DNA of 64,000 bases from Chrysaora quinquecirrha (taxonomy: Eukaryota > Cnidaria > Scyphozoa > Semaeostomeae > Pelagiidae): contig JACTAT010000268.1 in NCBI GenBank assembly GCA_014526335.1, positions 464,777-528,776 on the forward strand. Direction: 5' to 3'. The notes beneath the pieces were generated by a model. That model saw only the letters and a program-made list of their open reading frames with translations, made no database searches and was not told the origin of the DNA. Positions 60,781-64,000 of this stretch are shown piece after piece. The translations under genes and the position numbers were made by a program. How positions within the stretch are numbered: position 1 is the first letter of the stretch; every line of letters starts with the position of its first letter.

Positions 60781-63700
60781 TTATATTTCATCTTCTTCTT
60801 CTGCTATCACCCTAGTGATCTCCCTAGCGTCCATTGCAGCTCTTCTCTTCGGGCGAAACTCGGTAGCGGTTGGATTTAACTGCCCGTCTTTCCGTTCTGG
60901 CTCTATGTCACAGGATAACTCCAGCGGATACAACAGTTGAATTGCGCGCTCCAAATAAGATTTCCCGGTCCTGATTTTCGCTCCTCTGATGACCTTGTCT
61001 TTCCCTTCTATCAGTCCATCAACAATGCCTAAGTTCCACTTCCCTCTGTTCCTTTCATCGTTCTTTATAACTACTACATCACCGATCTTAATCGTTGGCA
61101 ATTTGGACTTGTATTTCAGGTTGTGTCTTTCTCGTAAAGCTCTGATGTATTCTCTTGTCCATCTAGACCAAAGCACGTCCTTGCACCTCCGAAGATATTT
61201 TGCACGCTTTCTCATGTCTTGATCCTCTATGTCCTCGACCTCTCCTTCTGGAATTGTGTTTGGTAAACCAAACTGAAGTGAATTTGGAGTAAGTATTGGA
61301 AGTTGAACGTCGTCCTCAACATAACTTAATGGTCGGTTGTTAAGTGCCACTTCAATATCCAAGATGATCTCTTCTAGCTCGTTCCATTTGAGATTGGCAC
61401 TTCCTATTGTTTTGTACAGGGATTGCTTCACTAGACCAATCAGTCTTTCAAACTGGCCTCCCCACCAGGGAGCCCTGCTTAGATTAAACTGCCATGCGAT
61501 GTTATCGTGTGCCAACAGGTTGCTGACTCGCTCTTCCTTCATGATTTTATGCAACCATTTTGATGCCGCAACAAATGTTCTCCCGTTATCGGAGTAGATT
61601 TTCTCTGGGCGACCTTTCCGTGCTACGAATCGCTTGAAGCTCTTGACGAACTCTGGCAGACTTTGGTCGGGCAACATCTCAAGGTAAATCGCTCTCGTTA
61701 AACTGCATGAAAATAGTAGAATGTAAGCCTTACCCAGCTGGTTAGCTTTCCTTTTATACTTCAGCGGTCCTGCATAGTCTAATCCGATCACTTGAAACGG
61801 CATGTTTCCTTCGGTTCTATCAACTGGTAGTTGTCCTGCAGGTGGCGCATTGAAAGCTACTGCTTGAAATCGTTTGCATCCATTGCAACTTCGTATCACT
61901 CGTTTTGTCAGCTGCCTCAGTCGAGGAATCCAGTATTTACGGCGTACTTCTGTCATTGTCAGTCCAACTCCCCCATGAAGAGTCCTTAAATGGGCATCCA
62001 TTACAAACTTCTCACTGTAAAGTCTATTCGACGGCAGGTACACAGGATAAAACCCTTGAATTCTCCCTTGACATTCATAGATCCCATTGCTGTTTTGCTT
62101 TAGGTTCAGCCTTAGACAGTCTTGTTTGAAGAATTCTGTGTCAGCGACAGCTCTCTGCTCCTTTCTCACCCAGAACCGTATCTGCTTCTCTGTCTCGTCT
62201 GTTGTCAGTGGTCCTCGAATTCTCTCAGATCTCTTCACCTTGCAGTTATTCAGAAATCGTGAAATCCAGGCACAGATGCGTATCGTTTTCCAAAAGCTGT
62301 GCTTCTCGAGGAGCTTGACGATTAGATCTTCTCTATCTATGCTTGTTGCCAGAACCTGTTTAGTTAGCTTAGCTTCTGCTTCAGTATCTATATTTGGCTC
62401 TGTTTTTATGTCGTCTGGCCATTGCTCAATTGCTGATAACCAATGAGGTCCAATCCACCAGGTTTCTCCTAACTTCGATGATACTGCTCCTCTGCTAGCT
62501 ACATCAGCAGGATTCTCTTCTGTTGGAACGTGACGCCATTGGATAAAACTTTTCTCTTGAATCTTTCTTACTCTATTCGCCACGAATTGCTTGTAATTGC
62601 CGCTCCCTCTGATCCAATGTAGTGCTACTGAACTGTCAAGCCAGCCGGTTACTTTTCCGAATGGCAGTCCTTCCAACGCATCCTTGACATTCTCTACCAG
62701 ATTCGCCGCCATATGAGCAGAAACGAGTTCAAGTCTTGGAATCGTCAATCCTTTCTTTGCTAAACGAGATCTTGCAGCAACAAGTCCCTGACTTAGTCCT
62801 GACTTTTGATGCACAACTGCATAGACGACTGCTGCGGTTCCTGTTCCACTCGTGTCACCAAATACGTGCAAATCAATTGCTTCGATCTGCTCCTGATAGG
62901 CTACAATGCTGCGTGGCACTTCAACCTCTGACGGTAAAGTCTTCAGGAACGTCTTCCACTGTTTATGTATGAAGTCTGGAACCTCTTTATCCCATGGTAT
63001 ATTTTCGTCGCATATAGCTCGGTAGACCTTTTTCCCATTCAATGTTATTGGTGACGCAAGACCAAGTGGGTCAAAAATTGAAGCAAGAAATCGCAAAATA
63101 CCTCGTTTTGTGCCATCCTCTTTCTCTTGTGGAAACATGACCTTTAGGGTGTCACTCGTCTTGTTCCAAGTTAAACCTAGTATCCTTGTTTCGTTGGGCT
63201 TTGCTCCAAGTTGTTGTTTAGCATAAGTGTTCTCTGCATCGGGATCCGCATCTTCACCTTCTAACTCTGGGATGTTTGAGTGCCATTTATGCAGCTTGAA
63301 CTGTGCCTTCCCAAAAATTTCCACTGCACTGTCTTTCAGATGATGAACTTCTTGAATGCTGTTTGCACCAGTGATTATGTCATCAACATAAAGCGACTTC
63401 GATATTTCCTTGACTTCTTCTGGATACTCAGATTCGTAGCTCTTTAGATGTTCTTCAATGGTGCCTCCCAAAATGAATGGACTTTGGACAAGGCCGAATA
63501 ATGCCCTCGTAAAACGGTAAACTTCAACTTGTGACGGGTTTTTGTTCTTTATCCAGTGAAATCTTAAGGCGTCCCTGTCCTCCTCTCTAATCCTCACCTG
63601 CAGAAAAGCCTTCTCCAGATCTCCCGTCAGCGCAACTGGCTTGAACCGGTTTCGCACCAAGACGCTCCACATGAGGTTTTGCAGCGGAGGTCCTATCTCT

Positions 63701-63867
63701 AAGCAGTCATTCAGTGATGGAGTATTTTCACTTGCTCTTGCTGATGCGTCGTAAACGATTCGTGTTTTTGTACTCTCTGCAAGCTCTCTCACAACTGGTT
63801 TGTGTGGTATATAGAATTCTTGGCCCTTTGATTCTGATGGCGCTTTCTCAATGATTCCCTCTTCCAA
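60781..63867 (-). CDS. BEL/Pao polyprotein: reverse transcriptase, RNase H, integrase
   Basis: The open frame has 1028 codons. Order: Pao-type reverse transcriptase with TGDLEKAF (Asp83) and YVDD (160-163); RNase H with FGDTSG (Asp338), Glu380 in RLELVSA and Asp411; integrase zinc finger H626, H631, C661, C664; integrase core D697 in GLDYAGP, D760 in YSDNG, E807 in QFERLIG; and a C-terminal domain of the DUF5641 type (about 905-1000). All catalytic positions are present. The frame does not start here: upstream sequence (63868-63998, SSLVRRLKRDPALLAEYDQI) continues the same protein in another frame, so a single-base slip lies near 63866-63870. A clean 1-kilocodon frame otherwise suggests a fairly young copy. 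Confidence 0.95.
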   Translation of the reverse strand: MEEGIIEKAPSESKGQEFYIPHKPVVRELAESTKTRIVYDASARASENTPSLNDCLEIGPPLQNLMWSVLVRNRFKPVALTGDLEKAFLQVRIREEDRDALRFHWIKNKNPSQVEVYRFTRALFGLVQSPFILGGTIEEHLKSYESEYPEEVKEISKSLYVDDIITGANSIQEVHHLKDSAVEIFGKAQFKLHKWHSNIPELEGEDADPDAENTYAKQQLGAKPNETRILGLTWNKTSDTLKVMFPQEKEDGTKRGILRFLASIFDPLGLASPITLNGKKVYRAICDENIPWDKEVPDFIHKQWKTFLKTLPSEVEVPRSIVAYQEQIEAIDLHVFGDTSGTGTAAVVYAVVHQKSGLSQGLVAARSRLAKKGLTIPRLELVSAHMAANLVENVKDALEGLPFGKVTGWLDSSVALHWIRGSGNYKQFVANRVRKIQEKSFIQWRHVPTEENPADVASRGAVSSKLGETWWIGPHWLSAIEQWPDDIKTEPNIDTEAEAKLTKQVLATSIDREDLIVKLLEKHSFWKTIRICAWISRFLNNCKVKRSERIRGPLTTDETEKQIRFWVRKEQRAVADTEFFKQDCLRLNLKQNSNGIYECQGRIQGFYPVYLPSNRLYSEKFVMDAHLRTLHGGVGLTMTEVRRKYWIPRLRQLTKRVIRSCNGCKRFQAVAFNAPPAGQLPVDRTEGNMPFQVIGLDYAGPLKYKRKANQLGKAYILLFSCSLTRAIYLEMLPDQSLPEFVKSFKRFVARKGRPEKIYSDNGRTFVAASKWLHKIMKEERVSNLLAHDNIAWQFNLSRAPWWGGQFERLIGLVKQSLYKTIGSANLKWNELEEIILDIEVALNNRPLSYVEDDVQLPILTPNSLQFGLPNTIPEGEVEDIEDQDMRKRAKYLRRCKDVLWSRWTREYIRALRERHNLKYKSKLPTIKIGDVVVIKNDERNRGKWNLGIVDGLIEGKDKVIRGAKIRTGKSYLERAIQLLYPLELSCDIEPERKDGQLNPTATEFRPKRRAAMDAREITRVIAEEEDEI

Positions 63868-64000
63868 TTGTTTTGAATGATTTGATCGTATTCTGCAAGC
63901 AGTGCTGGATCTCTTTTAAGTCTTCTCACCAGGCTTGAAAGTCTTCCCAAGCTTCCATTTTGATTGTTTTGAAGTTGAGGGTGCCCTACTTTCCACAACA

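Larger units (their letters stand above)
60184..64000 (-). mobile_element. BEL/Pao LTR retrotransposon, 3' part
   Basis: Reading on the minus strand, the polyprotein (60781-63867) is followed by a purine tract (AAATAGGGGGAG, 60728-60739) and a 3' LTR that starts TGTGTCGAG at 60727. It has a TATA box (TATATAAG, about 60420) and probably ends ...AAAACA near 60184. The 5' LTR, gag and most of the protease region lie beyond the right edge, so target duplications cannot be tested. Confidence 0.9.

Overview
The window looks like nuclear DNA of an animal. It is AT-rich, its genes are split into short exons with GT..AG introns, and the exons I recognise read like orthologues of human proteins. The mobile-element mix (many foldback and MITE-like elements with G-rich ends, tRNA-derived SINEs, a Penelope-like fragment, a BEL/Pao element) fits a marine invertebrate. 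A cnidarian (coral or anemone) is my best guess, but I have no direct proof.

Every gene I can support lies on the minus strand. From high to low coordinates they are: a BEL/Pao retrotransposon running off the right edge (60184-64000); a two-exon acyl-CoA thioesterase/BAAT-family gene ending in the peroxisomal signal SKL (54486-58297); the 3' part of an unidentified gene for a charged protein, with a clean last exon (44818-45333) and frame-broken upstream coding sequence (about 49205-49860); OGFOD2, a 2-oxoglutarate/Fe(II) dioxygenase (30168-39209); an unidentified multi-exon gene (25746-28741); NUP88, a nucleoporin (3218-23708, 12 exons found, the coiled-coil exons and the 3' end not found); and a gag-like retroelement ORF cut by the left edge (1-527).

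The rest, well over 80 percent, is introns and spacers filled with repeats. Tandem arrays: a 17-bp minisatellite (1310-2312), pentanucleotide arrays beside two NUP88 splice acceptors (3368-3593 and 17272-17990), and minisatellites at 13.0, 22.5, 27.7 and 45.7 kb. Interspersed: a complete short LTR element with matching 257-bp LTRs (40471-42031), several SINE families, and many inverted-repeat elements, some nested.

Two patterns stand out. First, the end of the last OGFOD2 exon, with its stop codon and poly(A) signal, is copied about eight times in tandem with a 157-bp period (28872-30422). Second, a set of TA-flanked inverted-repeat elements (25.0, 31.2, 46.6, 48.2, 52.5 and 55.6 kb) each carry one short word five to eight times. 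The word differs between elements (TTCCTTA, TTTCTTA, TTGCTTA, GTTCTTA, ATTCTTA) but is nearly uniform inside each one, as if all copies in an element changed together.
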